Source: Candidatus Omnitrophota bacterium
Lineage (GTDB): Bacteria > Omnitrophota > Gorgyraeia > B26-G9
Reading direction: 5' to 3'
Assembly: GCA_018817585.1 (NCBI GenBank)
Contig: JAHITE010000074.1
Coordinates: 1-40,816, forward strand
Length of the DNA stretch: 40,816 bases
Part shown: one piece after another, positions 15,573-24,116 of the stretch
Layout of the letters: each line of letters opens with the position of its first letter
How positions within the stretch are numbered: position 1 is the first letter of the stretch
Program-made: the position numbers and the translations under genes
Notes under the pieces: generated by a model
Told to the model about the DNA's origin: nothing
The model's database searches: none
Seen by the model: only the letters and a program-made list of their open reading frames with translations

Positions 15573-17765
15573 ATGAAAAATTTTCATTGGCGGGGAATCG
15601 TGGGAAGGAGGGGGCTTATCTTTGCGCTGATTTTTGCTTTGAGTCTTAATATCGGCTCAGCATCTCAAGCACAGGATGCTTCAATGGAAGTATCGAATGT
15701 GGTGGAGAAAATTGCTAAAGACATGGAGGATTTAGCAAAAGATCTAAAAGCTAAACAACAGGCTTACGAAGATCTGAGCAATCAGTATCAGCAAGTTAAG
15801 TCAAAACATGATTTTCTTAGTGAACAGCTGTCGATAAAAGAAGGTGAAATTACTTCGTTAAAGCAGCAGCTCAATAATGTGGATAAGCTGTTTACTAATG
15901 CTCAAGCTAAAATCAGTACTTTGGAAGAAAATAAAGCTGAAATTAAAGATAATTATAATAGATTAAAGAAAGATTCTGAAAAAAAAGAATTATATTATTC
16001 TCAAAAGTCTCAAAGCGAAACTGAGCAAATCACACAATTAAGCAGGCTGGTTGAATCGCTTAAAGAAGAGAATCGGAAAATACAGGAATCTGAGCAAAAA
16101 TACGCTAAAGAACATAAAGATCAGGAAGAGCAAATTGGATCACTTAAAGACAAGCTGGATAAAAAAGAAAAAGCTTTTAATGAGCAAGTGACTAACTTAA
16201 CCAAAGAAACTATCAAGCAGGTTGAGGAAATGCAGCAAAAAGAAAAAACTTTAAAAGAAGAATTAGTTCTGGCAAAAAAGGAAAGCGAGACAATTGTTAA
16301 TCGCAATCAGCAGATAGAAGCAGATAATAAAGATTATCAGCAAAAGCTTAATCAAACCCAAAAGCTGTTGGCAGAAAAAGAAAAGCAGTTGGGAGTTACT
16401 CAAGAAGAATTAAAGGGTATGGAACTCTATTATAATGAAAAGTATACGCAAAAAGAAAAATCTTTAAAAGAGGAACTGGCAAAATTTCAGGACAGCAGTA
16501 AAGATTTTAATCAGCAGAAAGAACAGTATGAAACAGACATGGAGACTTTTATCCAGCAGGTTAAGGAAAAAGACGCGCAGCTAATTACCCAAAAAGCTTT
16601 GGTCAAACAAAAGGATGAAGAGCTTTTGCATCAAAGAGCCGAGTATAAAATTCTGATATCTGAAAATAAAAAGAGTTTGGAAGAAAACGTTTTGGATATT
16701 AGAAAAAGAAATGAAGAACTTATTAACCAAAATGATAAATTGGTGAACGAAAAAAAACAGCTTTTGCTTAAACTGATTAGCTTAGATGGAAGACACTCTG
16801 GTTCTGGTCAGGGACTTACGCCTAGTGATCAGGGTAGTATTCAGGTAGCTACTGATGAAATAGATTTTCTTAAAACTGAATTTACAAATCTGAATAAAAT
16901 TTTAAATAAATCTTATGAGGAGCTTACGAGCTTAAAAGAGAAAAACAATAAGATGGCCAATGAGAATCTGGAGCTGCTTTCGCTTGTGGCTGATTATAAA
17001 AAACAAGTTGAGGATAAGGATAAAAAATTGACGCTTACTGAGCAGATGATTCAAGAAAAAGAGCAAAGCTACATTGTGAAATTAGAGGAAAATAAAAATA
17101 AGCTTAACGAGGAATTAAAGGAATTTCGTGGTCTTGCCGGTGAACTAGAAAAGAAAAACGAGCTTACGAATAAAGACAGAGAGAACTATTTAAACCAGCT
17201 GGAAGAGAATAAAATTAAGTATGCGGCGTTTAAAGAAGTTCACGCGAAGCTTGAAAAAGATAAAGATACTTTGGCTAAAAGAATGCAGGACTTTTATAAA
17301 AAGGAACGTGAATGGCTGAAAAAGGATGAGCAGCAGATAAAGTTGTTGGCTAAATATTCTGACACGGTTGATGAGCTAAAGAAGAATGTAAGTGATTTAA
17401 CTAATCAGAATAAAAATTTTGAGCTTCAGCTTAAAGCCATGCCGGAAAGGTTATCAAAATTAGAAAAGGAAACAAGTGATTTGCGTTTAGAGAATTCCTC
17501 ATTACATTATAATTTAGGAGTTTTTCATTCTCAACGTCAGGAATACACGCAAGCTGTATCTGAGTTTAGAAAAGCTTTGAAATTTAATGATCGGGATCCG
17601 AGCACTCATTATAACCTGGGAATTATCTATTCTCGTTATTTAGTTGATGAATTAAAAGCGATTTCCCATTTTAAGCATTATCTTGCTCTGGCGCCTAATG
17701 ATAAGGATGCTCAGAAAGCAAAGGAATATTTGCTGATTTGGGGCACGCAGGAAAATGTGCGATAA
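15573..17765 (+). CDS. Long periplasmic coiled-coil protein with C-terminal TPRs (secretin partner 1)
   Basis: A 730-residue exported protein. A signal peptide covers about residues 1-33 (ending SQAQ). Residues about 40-640 are a nearly unbroken heptad-rich coiled coil dominated by K, E, Q and N, with a short Ser/Gly break near 408-422. The last 85 residues hold two TPR-like motifs (LHYNLGVFHSQRQEYTQAV and THYNLGIIYSRY). No enzymatic motif is seen. The same C-terminal unit ends the protein after the second secretin, so I infer a secretin-associated periplasmic scaffold. It starts 2 bases after secretin 1. Confidence 0.8.
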   Translation: MKNFHWRGIVGRRGLIFALIFALSLNIGSASQAQDASMEVSNVVEKIAKDMEDLAKDLKAKQQAYEDLSNQYQQVKSKHDFLSEQLSIKEGEITSLKQQLNNVDKLFTNAQAKISTLEENKAEIKDNYNRLKKDSEKKELYYSQKSQSETEQITQLSRLVESLKEENRKIQESEQKYAKEHKDQEEQIGSLKDKLDKKEKAFNEQVTNLTKETIKQVEEMQQKEKTLKEELVLAKKESETIVNRNQQIEADNKDYQQKLNQTQKLLAEKEKQLGVTQEELKGMELYYNEKYTQKEKSLKEELAKFQDSSKDFNQQKEQYETDMETFIQQVKEKDAQLITQKALVKQKDEELLHQRAEYKILISENKKSLEENVLDIRKRNEELINQNDKLVNEKKQLLLKLISLDGRHSGSGQGLTPSDQGSIQVATDEIDFLKTEFTNLNKILNKSYEELTSLKEKNNKMANENLELLSLVADYKKQVEDKDKKLTLTEQMIQEKEQSYIVKLEENKNKLNEELKEFRGLAGELEKKNELTNKDRENYLNQLEENKIKYAAFKEVHAKLEKDKDTLAKRMQDFYKKEREWLKKDEQQIKLLAKYSDTVDELKKNVSDLTNQNKNFELQLKAMPERLSKLEKETSDLRLENSSLHYNLGVFHSQRQEYTQAVSEFRKALKFNDRDPSTHYNLGIIYSRYLVDELKAISHFKHYLALAPNDKDAQKAKEYLLIWGTQENVR

Positions 17766-17776
17766 TTACTATACAA

Positions 17777-19594
17777 ATGAAGCAATTTATTTTTATTATA
17801 TTTTTGACTATTTTTGGTTTCGCAGTTACAATAATATATACTGTGGAGGTAGTGCTGTGTGCTAGCGGGTATGTTTCATTAGCAAAAGCAAACAGCCAGA
17901 GCGTTTCTAATCTTATGGTGGCTAAAGAGTTGATTTCTCTTGATTTGCGTGATATTGAAGTTAAGGACGCGCTTAAATATATCGCTCAAAAAGCAAATTT
18001 AAATATTGTTTCGACAAAGGATGTATCAGGTCGGATTACTTTAATGATAAACAATGCGGCAGTTGAAGATATTTTTGAGATTATTATTCGATCAAATAGT
18101 TTAGCTTATGAAAAAATAGGCTCAATATACAATGTAATGACAGAAAAAGAATATACGCTGCGTTATGGAAAAGGGTTTGATGATATCCGCCAGGTAAAAG
18201 TTTTCCATTTGAAATATGTTATTCCTGAGCAGGCGTATACAATAATTGATTCAATAAAGAGTTCTATTGGTAAAGTATTAGTTGAGGCTGATTCCGGGAC
18301 GATTCTAATTCTTGATACACCAGAGAAAATAGCTGAAGTAGAAGAAACAATAGGATTGCTTGAGCATAAGAGTACGGTTCAGGTTTTTAATCTGCAATAC
18401 GCGAATGCCGGGGATATTGCCAAGCAGTTAAAAACACAGCTGGATATGAAAAAAGTGGGGTCAATAAAGGCTGATGAACGGACAAATCAGCTTATTGTTC
18501 AAACCTTACCGGAAAGAATGAAAGATATTGAGGCGATTATTGCCAAACTCGATCAGAAAACAAGAGAAGTTTTGATTGAGTCTACAATAATCCAAATAAA
18601 GCTGACTGATGATTTAAGTCAAGGGGTTGAGTGGGAAGGATTGTTTGAGTTATCGCAAAAAGATGGTAATACGACTTACTTGGGCTCGACTCCTTTGGCT
18701 TCTGTAAACAGTACCACAGCGGCCTGGCGGTCTCGTCAGGATGTTTTAACAGATACTGGCAATATCGGGTCATACCCTTTTAGCGGAACAACTTCTGATT
18801 ACGCGTCAAGTGTTCCCAGTGTGGGAACAAGCGAAATGCATATTGGCGTAGTGGGTAATCATGATTATGATGTAATGCTAAAATATTTACAGACATTGGG
18901 AGAAGTTAAGATCCTGTCAAATCCAAAGCTGGCTGTGACAAATAATCAGGAAGCGCGGATTCATGTAGGGGAAAGACAGGCTTATATTACGACAACAACA
19001 ACAGCTGGTCAAACAACAACAACTGTTTCTGAAGAAGTAACTTTTTTAGACGTGGGGCTGCAGCTGCATATTACCCCGACAATTAACGATGACGGCTATG
19101 TTACTTTAAAAATAAAACCGGATTTAAGCAGTGTAATCGGCACATTATTAACCGCGCAGAACAATCGGATTCCGATTGTAGATACTTCAACAGCTGAGAC
19201 AACTGTAATGATAAAAGATGGAGCTACTGTAGCTGTTGGCGGCTTGCGCAAGGAAGAAAAATCAGACACAACACAAGAAGTTCCGTTTTTAGGTAAAATC
19301 CCGATTTTGGGTATGATGTTTAAATCAGGAAGTAAAGGTTCAACTCGGAGTGAATTGCTGATTATGGTTACCGCGCATATTATTGAAGGTGATAAATTAG
19401 ATACTGGTAATAATCGAGATTTTGGGGTTGAGCAAGGCAAGGGTTATAAAGATTATAATGTAATCACAACGGAATCTGATTTGACTGAGTTTGAAAAAAC
19501 ATACGAAATAAAACCTAAGCTTTATCAGGAATATCCGGAATATAAGAATACTGAGGAATATTATCCAACCATAAAACCTTTAAAGGATGAATAA
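17777..19594 (+). CDS. Secretin, GspD/PilQ-like outer-membrane channel (copy 2)
   Basis: A 605-residue secretin, paralogue of copy 1. The N-terminal hydrophobic stretch (MKQFIFIIFLTIFGFA) serves as signal sequence; N0/STN-like domain LDLRDIEVKDALKYIA at about 54-69, N1-type repeats with VGSIKADERTNQLIVQ as in copy 1, and secretin domain ending VPFLGKIPILGMMF and ELLIMVTA. The threonine-rich gate segment (ITTTTTAGQTTTT) is also shared. An ORF extends to TTG 17738 inside the upstream gene, but ATG 17777 starts the signal sequence, so I choose it although no good ribosome site is visible. It overlaps nothing upstream and is separated from partner 1 by 11 bases. Confidence 0.92.
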   Translation: MKQFIFIIFLTIFGFAVTIIYTVEVVLCASGYVSLAKANSQSVSNLMVAKELISLDLRDIEVKDALKYIAQKANLNIVSTKDVSGRITLMINNAAVEDIFEIIIRSNSLAYEKIGSIYNVMTEKEYTLRYGKGFDDIRQVKVFHLKYVIPEQAYTIIDSIKSSIGKVLVEADSGTILILDTPEKIAEVEETIGLLEHKSTVQVFNLQYANAGDIAKQLKTQLDMKKVGSIKADERTNQLIVQTLPERMKDIEAIIAKLDQKTREVLIESTIIQIKLTDDLSQGVEWEGLFELSQKDGNTTYLGSTPLASVNSTTAAWRSRQDVLTDTGNIGSYPFSGTTSDYASSVPSVGTSEMHIGVVGNHDYDVMLKYLQTLGEVKILSNPKLAVTNNQEARIHVGERQAYITTTTTAGQTTTTVSEEVTFLDVGLQLHITPTINDDGYVTLKIKPDLSSVIGTLLTAQNNRIPIVDTSTAETTVMIKDGATVAVGGLRKEEKSDTTQEVPFLGKIPILGMMFKSGSKGSTRSELLIMVTAHIIEGDKLDTGNNRDFGVEQGKGYKDYNVITTESDLTEFEKTYEIKPKLYQEYPEYKNTEEYYPTIKPLKDE

Positions 19595-19595
19595 A

Positions 19596-20561
19596 ATGAA
19601 ATCACTTAGGCTTGTGTGTTTTTGCGTGATGCTGTTTTTACCTGCATTGGTTTTTGGGCAGGCTCAGGTTGAATCTGAGGGGAGTAATGATTTTAATAAA
19701 TTAAAAAAAGAATATGAAGCGGTTGTTAAAGATCGTGAGAATTTACTTGCGCAGATGAAAATTTTATTGCAGTACAAAAATGAAATAACTCAGGCAAAAC
19801 AGCAGCTAAGTCTAGTGGAACAAGAACGGGCGAAATGGGAAATGGAAAAGGAAACAAATATAAGCGCTAACAAAAGATTGCAGTCGGTTAATGATCATCT
19901 GATTAGTAAATTAGATAATTTGCAGGCAGATCTGTTTCAAGTACAGAGCGAAAGAGATGAAATGCGAAAGACTCTTTCCAAGTCAAAAGCAGGATATATT
20001 ATAGTTGATGATTTGAATAAAAAAATAAAAGAGCAGGAAAAGGAAATATCCCGCTTAGAAAGTAATCTCGCGAAAATGCAAAAAGAAGTTGACTCGGCAT
20101 CTGACCAAATAGCCAAAGCCGAAGCCACGGCAGATGTTTTAAGGAATCAAGTAAAAGAGGTTAAGGATAAATATAAGAAATCGGTGACGACTAATAAGAA
20201 ACTGGAACACAAAATTAATCGTCAGCCTAAAGAATACGCGGAAATCGCTCGAGAAAATAAAATTTTAGTTAAACGTACGGCATTAATGCATTATAACCTG
20301 GGTGTTTTTTATTCTGAAAAAAAGGAGTATACCCGCGCGATTGCTGAATTTGAAAAAACGATTGAACTGAATCCGGAAGATCCGCAGGCTTATTTTAATT
20401 TGGGGCTTATTTATGCTGAGCAGTTTGAGGATAGATCAAAAGCGATTAGCAGATTTCAGAAGTTTTTAATGTTAACCAAGAAAGAAGATCAGGACGTGGA
20501 TTGGGTTAAAAAGTATATTCTTACATGGCAGACTTGGGAAGGAAAAGCTGTTTCTAAGTAA
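19596..20561 (+). CDS. Shorter coiled-coil protein with C-terminal TPRs (secretin partner 2)
   Basis: A 321-residue exported protein with the plan of partner 1 but a much shorter rod: signal peptide at about residues 1-21 (ending LVFG), coiled coil at about 30-225, then two TPR-like motifs (MHYNLGVFYSEKKEYTRAI and AYFNLGLIYAEQF) and the ILTWQTWEG ending, which echoes LLIWGTQEN in partner 1. ATG 19587 overlaps the secretin 2 stop, but AAAGGATG (19582-19589) is better spaced for ATG 19596, which also begins the signal peptide; I use the latter. It is the second half of a duplicated secretin-partner pair. Confidence 0.8.
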   Translation: MKSLRLVCFCVMLFLPALVFGQAQVESEGSNDFNKLKKEYEAVVKDRENLLAQMKILLQYKNEITQAKQQLSLVEQERAKWEMEKETNISANKRLQSVNDHLISKLDNLQADLFQVQSERDEMRKTLSKSKAGYIIVDDLNKKIKEQEKEISRLESNLAKMQKEVDSASDQIAKAEATADVLRNQVKEVKDKYKKSVTTNKKLEHKINRQPKEYAEIARENKILVKRTALMHYNLGVFYSEKKEYTRAIAEFEKTIELNPEDPQAYFNLGLIYAEQFEDRSKAISRFQKFLMLTKKEDQDVDWVKKYILTWQTWEGKAVSK

Positions 20562-20586
20562 AACTTTATTTTAAAAAGGAGGAAGT

Positions 20587-21207
20587 ATGAGAAAAAATGC
20601 AGGGTTTTTGGTATTAGTCGCGGTGTTTGTAATGTTTAATGTTCAAAATGCGCAAGCATGGGGAAAGAAAAAGACTACAGCACCTGAAGTTGAAGAAGTG
20701 AAACAAGCAACAACAGAAAAAAAAGTAGAAGTAATGGCTGAAAAAAAAGTTATGGAACAAAAAGAAGTAAAACTGCCGATTCAAGAAAAACAAGTTAATA
20801 AACCAGCTAAAGTAATAGATGCTGCTCCGAAATCAGATGCTAAGTTATCGCGTGAAAAAGTTCGCTCCAAATTAGATAATACCAGTTGGAACACGGAAAT
20901 TTTTCCGATAGCCGGAGGGGGGAAAATCCAGAAAGAAGCACTTGTATTTAGCGATAATAAATTTTATGCTGAACAATTTAAGCAAAATGGTTTTATGTCC
21001 ACTAATTATACCTTAACGCTCAAAGACGATGGAATGATTATTTGGGAAACCATGCAAAGTGCTGATGATGGTCAAGTGATTTTTTGGCGCGGTGAAATGA
21101 ATGAGGATATGACGGAAATGCGGGGAGTTCTCAGCAAACAGAAATCTCCTGGAGAGTCAGAGTCATTTACATTTATCAGCAAAGAAAAAATGCCTGTTAG
21201 TAAATAA
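20587..21207 (+). CDS. Exported protein of unknown function, Lys/Glu-rich linker and beta domain
   Basis: A 206-residue protein I do not recognise. A signal peptide (about 1-24, ending NAQA) is followed by a low-complexity K/E/V linker (about 27-95) and a C-terminal domain of about 105 residues with alternating strands (LDNTSWNTEIFPI, ALVFSDNKFYAEQF, NYTLTLKDDGMIIWETM), like small lipocalin- or META-type beta domains. It has an excellent ribosome site (AAAGGAGG, about 6 bases before ATG), stronger than its neighbours, so it may be made in higher amounts. It lies between the secretin modules and the HD-GYP gene and is probably periplasmic. Confidence 0.72.
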   Translation: MRKNAGFLVLVAVFVMFNVQNAQAWGKKKTTAPEVEEVKQATTEKKVEVMAEKKVMEQKEVKLPIQEKQVNKPAKVIDAAPKSDAKLSREKVRSKLDNTSWNTEIFPIAGGGKIQKEALVFSDNKFYAEQFKQNGFMSTNYTLTLKDDGMIIWETMQSADDGQVIFWRGEMNEDMTEMRGVLSKQKSPGESESFTFISKEKMPVSK

Positions 21208-21249
21208 GATGTTTTTACTTAAAAAAAACAGACAGATTCAAAATCAATA

Positions 21250-22401
21250 ATGCTAAAAATATCTGATATTTTAAAAAAGGCAAAAAAAAACAAGCAGATT
21301 AAGGTACCCCAGACTCAATTAAATGAGCCGTCTGCTTTTGATATGCCTTTACCTCCTTTGCCGATGCCGGAAATAAAGCTAGCAATAAAGCCTGAAGAAT
21401 CGGAAAGCAATTCTTCAGAAACAGCGATAGAGCCGCAATCACAGATTGCCGCGGATAAAGAAAAATATCATACAATTTATAAAAGTGATGTTAATGTAAT
21501 TGATGTTGAAAGCGCTCAGGCAATTGCTGCTTATGCCAAGGCAATGGCTTTTGTTCAGGGGGTAATGAATCCGCTGGATAATGGTCAAAAAGGTTCATTT
21601 ACAGCCGCAGAGGATGTTGTTGAGCAATTTATCGCTTTGCTTTCAGCTGAGGCTAATCAGCTGCTAAGACTCTTTTTCGCGGAATATTCTTTTGAAAAAG
21701 GATATATTTATCAGAATTCGGTAAATGTCTGTATCCTTTGCTTAAAATTGGCCATGGCCTTAAATTATGACCCTATGCGGCTTAAGCAAATTGGATTAGC
21801 GGCCTTGGTTCATGATATCGGTATTATAAATTATGATAATCTTATTAGCCGTCCCGCGCGTTTTAGCGATAACGATTATCTGGAAGTGAAAAAACATCCG
21901 ATTATCGGTAAGGAAATTTTAAAAAAAATAGCGCATGATTTGAATTTTGAAATTTTCGATGTTATTCACCAGGAACATGAGCGGATCGACGGTTCTGGCT
22001 ATCCCTATGGACTTAAAGACAAGGAAATCTGTGAATATGCCCGGTTAATTGGTGTTGCCGATGTGTATGAAGCAATGACCCATTCACGGCCTTACAGAAA
22101 AAAGCTGGGTCATCTTAAGGTGATAAAAGAGCTTTTACAGGATAAAGCTAAATTTGAAAATAAATTTCTTAAGACCTTAATTGATGAAGTGGGAATATTT
22201 CCTTTAATGAGTGTGGTTAAGCTAAATACCAAGGAAATAGCTGAAATTATCGGCCAAAATCAAAAAATGCCGCTTAGGCCGGTGATTAAAGTTACGCATG
22301 ATGCCCATGGGCAAAAATTACTTCAGGCTAAGCCAATTGATTTAAGTAAAAATTTTTCTGTGTATATTCTGGATGTCTACAATGATCTTAACTTGAAATA
22401 A
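21250..22401 (+). CDS. HD-GYP domain protein (putative cyclic-di-GMP phosphodiesterase)
   Basis: A 383-residue cytoplasmic protein. The N-terminal 120 residues are charged and proline-rich without a known domain. The HD-GYP domain spans about 145-320: H188-D189 in LVHDIG, H216, H240/H243 in HQEHER, then GSGYPYGL with the GYP triad at 250-252, and RLIGVADVYEAMT. These are the residues that bind the metals and c-di-GMP in active enzymes. A tail of about 60 residues follows. No membrane helix or receiver domain is present, so its input signal is unknown. Its place inside the secretin/polysaccharide export cluster suggests the system is tied to c-di-GMP. No good Shine-Dalgarno precedes ATG 21250. 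Confidence 0.88.
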   Translation: MLKISDILKKAKKNKQIKVPQTQLNEPSAFDMPLPPLPMPEIKLAIKPEESESNSSETAIEPQSQIAADKEKYHTIYKSDVNVIDVESAQAIAAYAKAMAFVQGVMNPLDNGQKGSFTAAEDVVEQFIALLSAEANQLLRLFFAEYSFEKGYIYQNSVNVCILCLKLAMALNYDPMRLKQIGLAALVHDIGIINYDNLISRPARFSDNDYLEVKKHPIIGKEILKKIAHDLNFEIFDVIHQEHERIDGSGYPYGLKDKEICEYARLIGVADVYEAMTHSRPYRKKLGHLKVIKELLQDKAKFENKFLKTLIDEVGIFPLMSVVKLNTKEIAEIIGQNQKMPLRPVIKVTHDAHGQKLLQAKPIDLSKNFSVYILDVYNDLNLK

Positions 22402-22408
22402 GAGAAAA

Positions 22409-24100
22409 ATGATGGAAAAGTTTCTGAAAATATTTTCAATTTTTTTACTAATAGTTATAACTTGCGGAACTATTTTTTTCGCGTTACGATTTGTAGCAAC
22501 AAAGAATAGAGCGGAAATACTCGCGGTAAGAGCCGAAGTATTAGCTCAAGAAAAAGAAGATCTTTTGCGAGAGAAATTGGAAGAAGAAAAGCTTGTTGTT
22601 TTACTTAAGAAAGAGTTGGCGGGGTTGTCAGAAATAAAAAATATAAAAGAAAAGTATGATATAACTGAAAAAAAGTTAAAAACACTGGATGAATCTTATC
22701 TGAAAATTGAGCAAGAGAGAAATGCTTTGCAGCAATCTAACCTTTCTTTAAATAGTAGAGTAACTTCCCTTACCCGTGAGTTCACTCAGACACTGGAAAA
22801 TCTTAAAATGGTTAAACAAGAGCTAAGCGCGGCTAAAAGTGATAAGACAATTTTAGGATATTTGGCGAAAATAGAAAAAAGCGGTGAATTACTCAAAGAA
22901 AAAGATGGAGAAATTAAAAAGCTTGTTCAGGAAAATTCAGATTCAAATAAAGAGAAAAAAGCTTTAGAGAAAAAGATTGGAAAGATGGAAATTGATCAAA
23001 AAAAACTGGAAAGCAAATTAGATCAGGCCTTGAAGCTCTCAGAGCAATCGCCTAGTGATAAGCTTAAATCCCAGATTGGGGAATTACACAATCAGCTCAA
23101 AGAAAAAGAAGAACAGCGAAGCTTGCTAAACAAAGAAGTTGTGCGTTATTCCAGCGCGAGAACTAAAATAAACGAAAAACTTAATCAGCAAAGTGAGCGG
23201 ATAGCAAGTCTTGAACAGGAGCTATTGGATATTCAGAGAAAAGCGAGAAATATAAAAAAAATTGAAGCGGAAAGAGATCAAGTGGAAGCGGAATTAGAGA
23301 AGGCTGAGCAAAAGCTCAAAGAACAAGAAAAAATGATCAGTGCTTTGAACAATGACCCGAAGTTATCACCGCGATTAAATTCTCTCGGTGAAATTCCGCT
23401 TAAATCAGGGGAAATGGATGCTGACTTAAATAGAGCGTACGCGCTTTATGATACATCTAAGGCCCAGGTTGTTAAGTTTTCCGAGCTGTTGATGAGCAAA
23501 GAAGTTGAACTGGAAACATCAAAACAAAGAATTAGTGAATTAGAAAAAACTCTTAAAAATGGAACAAGCTTATCTTTGCCGGAAGGGGCTACTGAAGCCA
23601 GACAATACGCTTTGCTTAAAGACAGAATTAAAATGCTAAATGATTCGCTCGCGGACAAGGAAGAGGCTTTAAGGCGTAAAGATGAAGAATTGGCAGGATT
23701 AGCAATGGCGAAAAAAACACTGGAAGAAAGAGGGCTTTATCAGGAAAAGGAATTTAAAGACGCGAATATGCTTTATTCTAACCTGAAGACCCAAATGCTG
23801 CAAACCAGCGAGCTTTTAGCTCGGAGAGAAGAAGAAGTTATTGCTAAGAATAGAGATATCTTAAGTTTAAAAAGCGAGCTGGCTATTTTGCAGGCAGAAT
23901 TCAAGGTCAAGCAGCAAGAACTTGCTGATATGCAGCAGCGCCAAAGAAGATCAATGGATGATCTTAGCCGCGCGACTCAGCTTAATATTACTCTTCAAGA
24001 AAACATGGTTGACAAGTTTAGAAATTCGCCAAATGATTCCGAAGATAAAATAAAGGCGGATAAGTTGAAGAAAGAAATAGAGCTATTAATGGGGAATTGA
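22409..24100 (+). CDS. Membrane-anchored coiled-coil protein
   Basis: A 563-residue protein with one N-terminal hydrophobic helix (about residues 6-28) that lacks a clear cleavage site, so it is probably an inner-membrane anchor. The rest is almost entirely coiled coil with K/E/Q-rich heptads, interrupted near 305-345. No TPR or catalytic motif is visible. It starts 7 bases after the HD-GYP stop; two adjacent ATGs (22409, 22412) are possible. I infer a structural periplasmic rod, without assigning a function. Confidence 0.75.
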   Translation: MMEKFLKIFSIFLLIVITCGTIFFALRFVATKNRAEILAVRAEVLAQEKEDLLREKLEEEKLVVLLKKELAGLSEIKNIKEKYDITEKKLKTLDESYLKIEQERNALQQSNLSLNSRVTSLTREFTQTLENLKMVKQELSAAKSDKTILGYLAKIEKSGELLKEKDGEIKKLVQENSDSNKEKKALEKKIGKMEIDQKKLESKLDQALKLSEQSPSDKLKSQIGELHNQLKEKEEQRSLLNKEVVRYSSARTKINEKLNQQSERIASLEQELLDIQRKARNIKKIEAERDQVEAELEKAEQKLKEQEKMISALNNDPKLSPRLNSLGEIPLKSGEMDADLNRAYALYDTSKAQVVKFSELLMSKEVELETSKQRISELEKTLKNGTSLSLPEGATEARQYALLKDRIKMLNDSLADKEEALRRKDEELAGLAMAKKTLEERGLYQEKEFKDANMLYSNLKTQMLQTSELLARREEEVIAKNRDILSLKSELAILQAEFKVKQQELADMQQRQRRSMDDLSRATQLNITLQENMVDKFRNSPNDSEDKIKADKLKKEIELLMGN

Positions 24101-24116
24101 TTCCGCGGGGGATAAA

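Noticed and set aside
17738..17776. Longer N-terminus of the second secretin starting at TTG
   Set aside because: It lies within the upstream gene and would put 13 residues before the signal sequence.
12219..20561. A standard type II secretion operon
   Set aside because: Only ExeA-, GspC- and GspD-like genes occur; GspE, F, L, M and pseudopilins are missing in the window.
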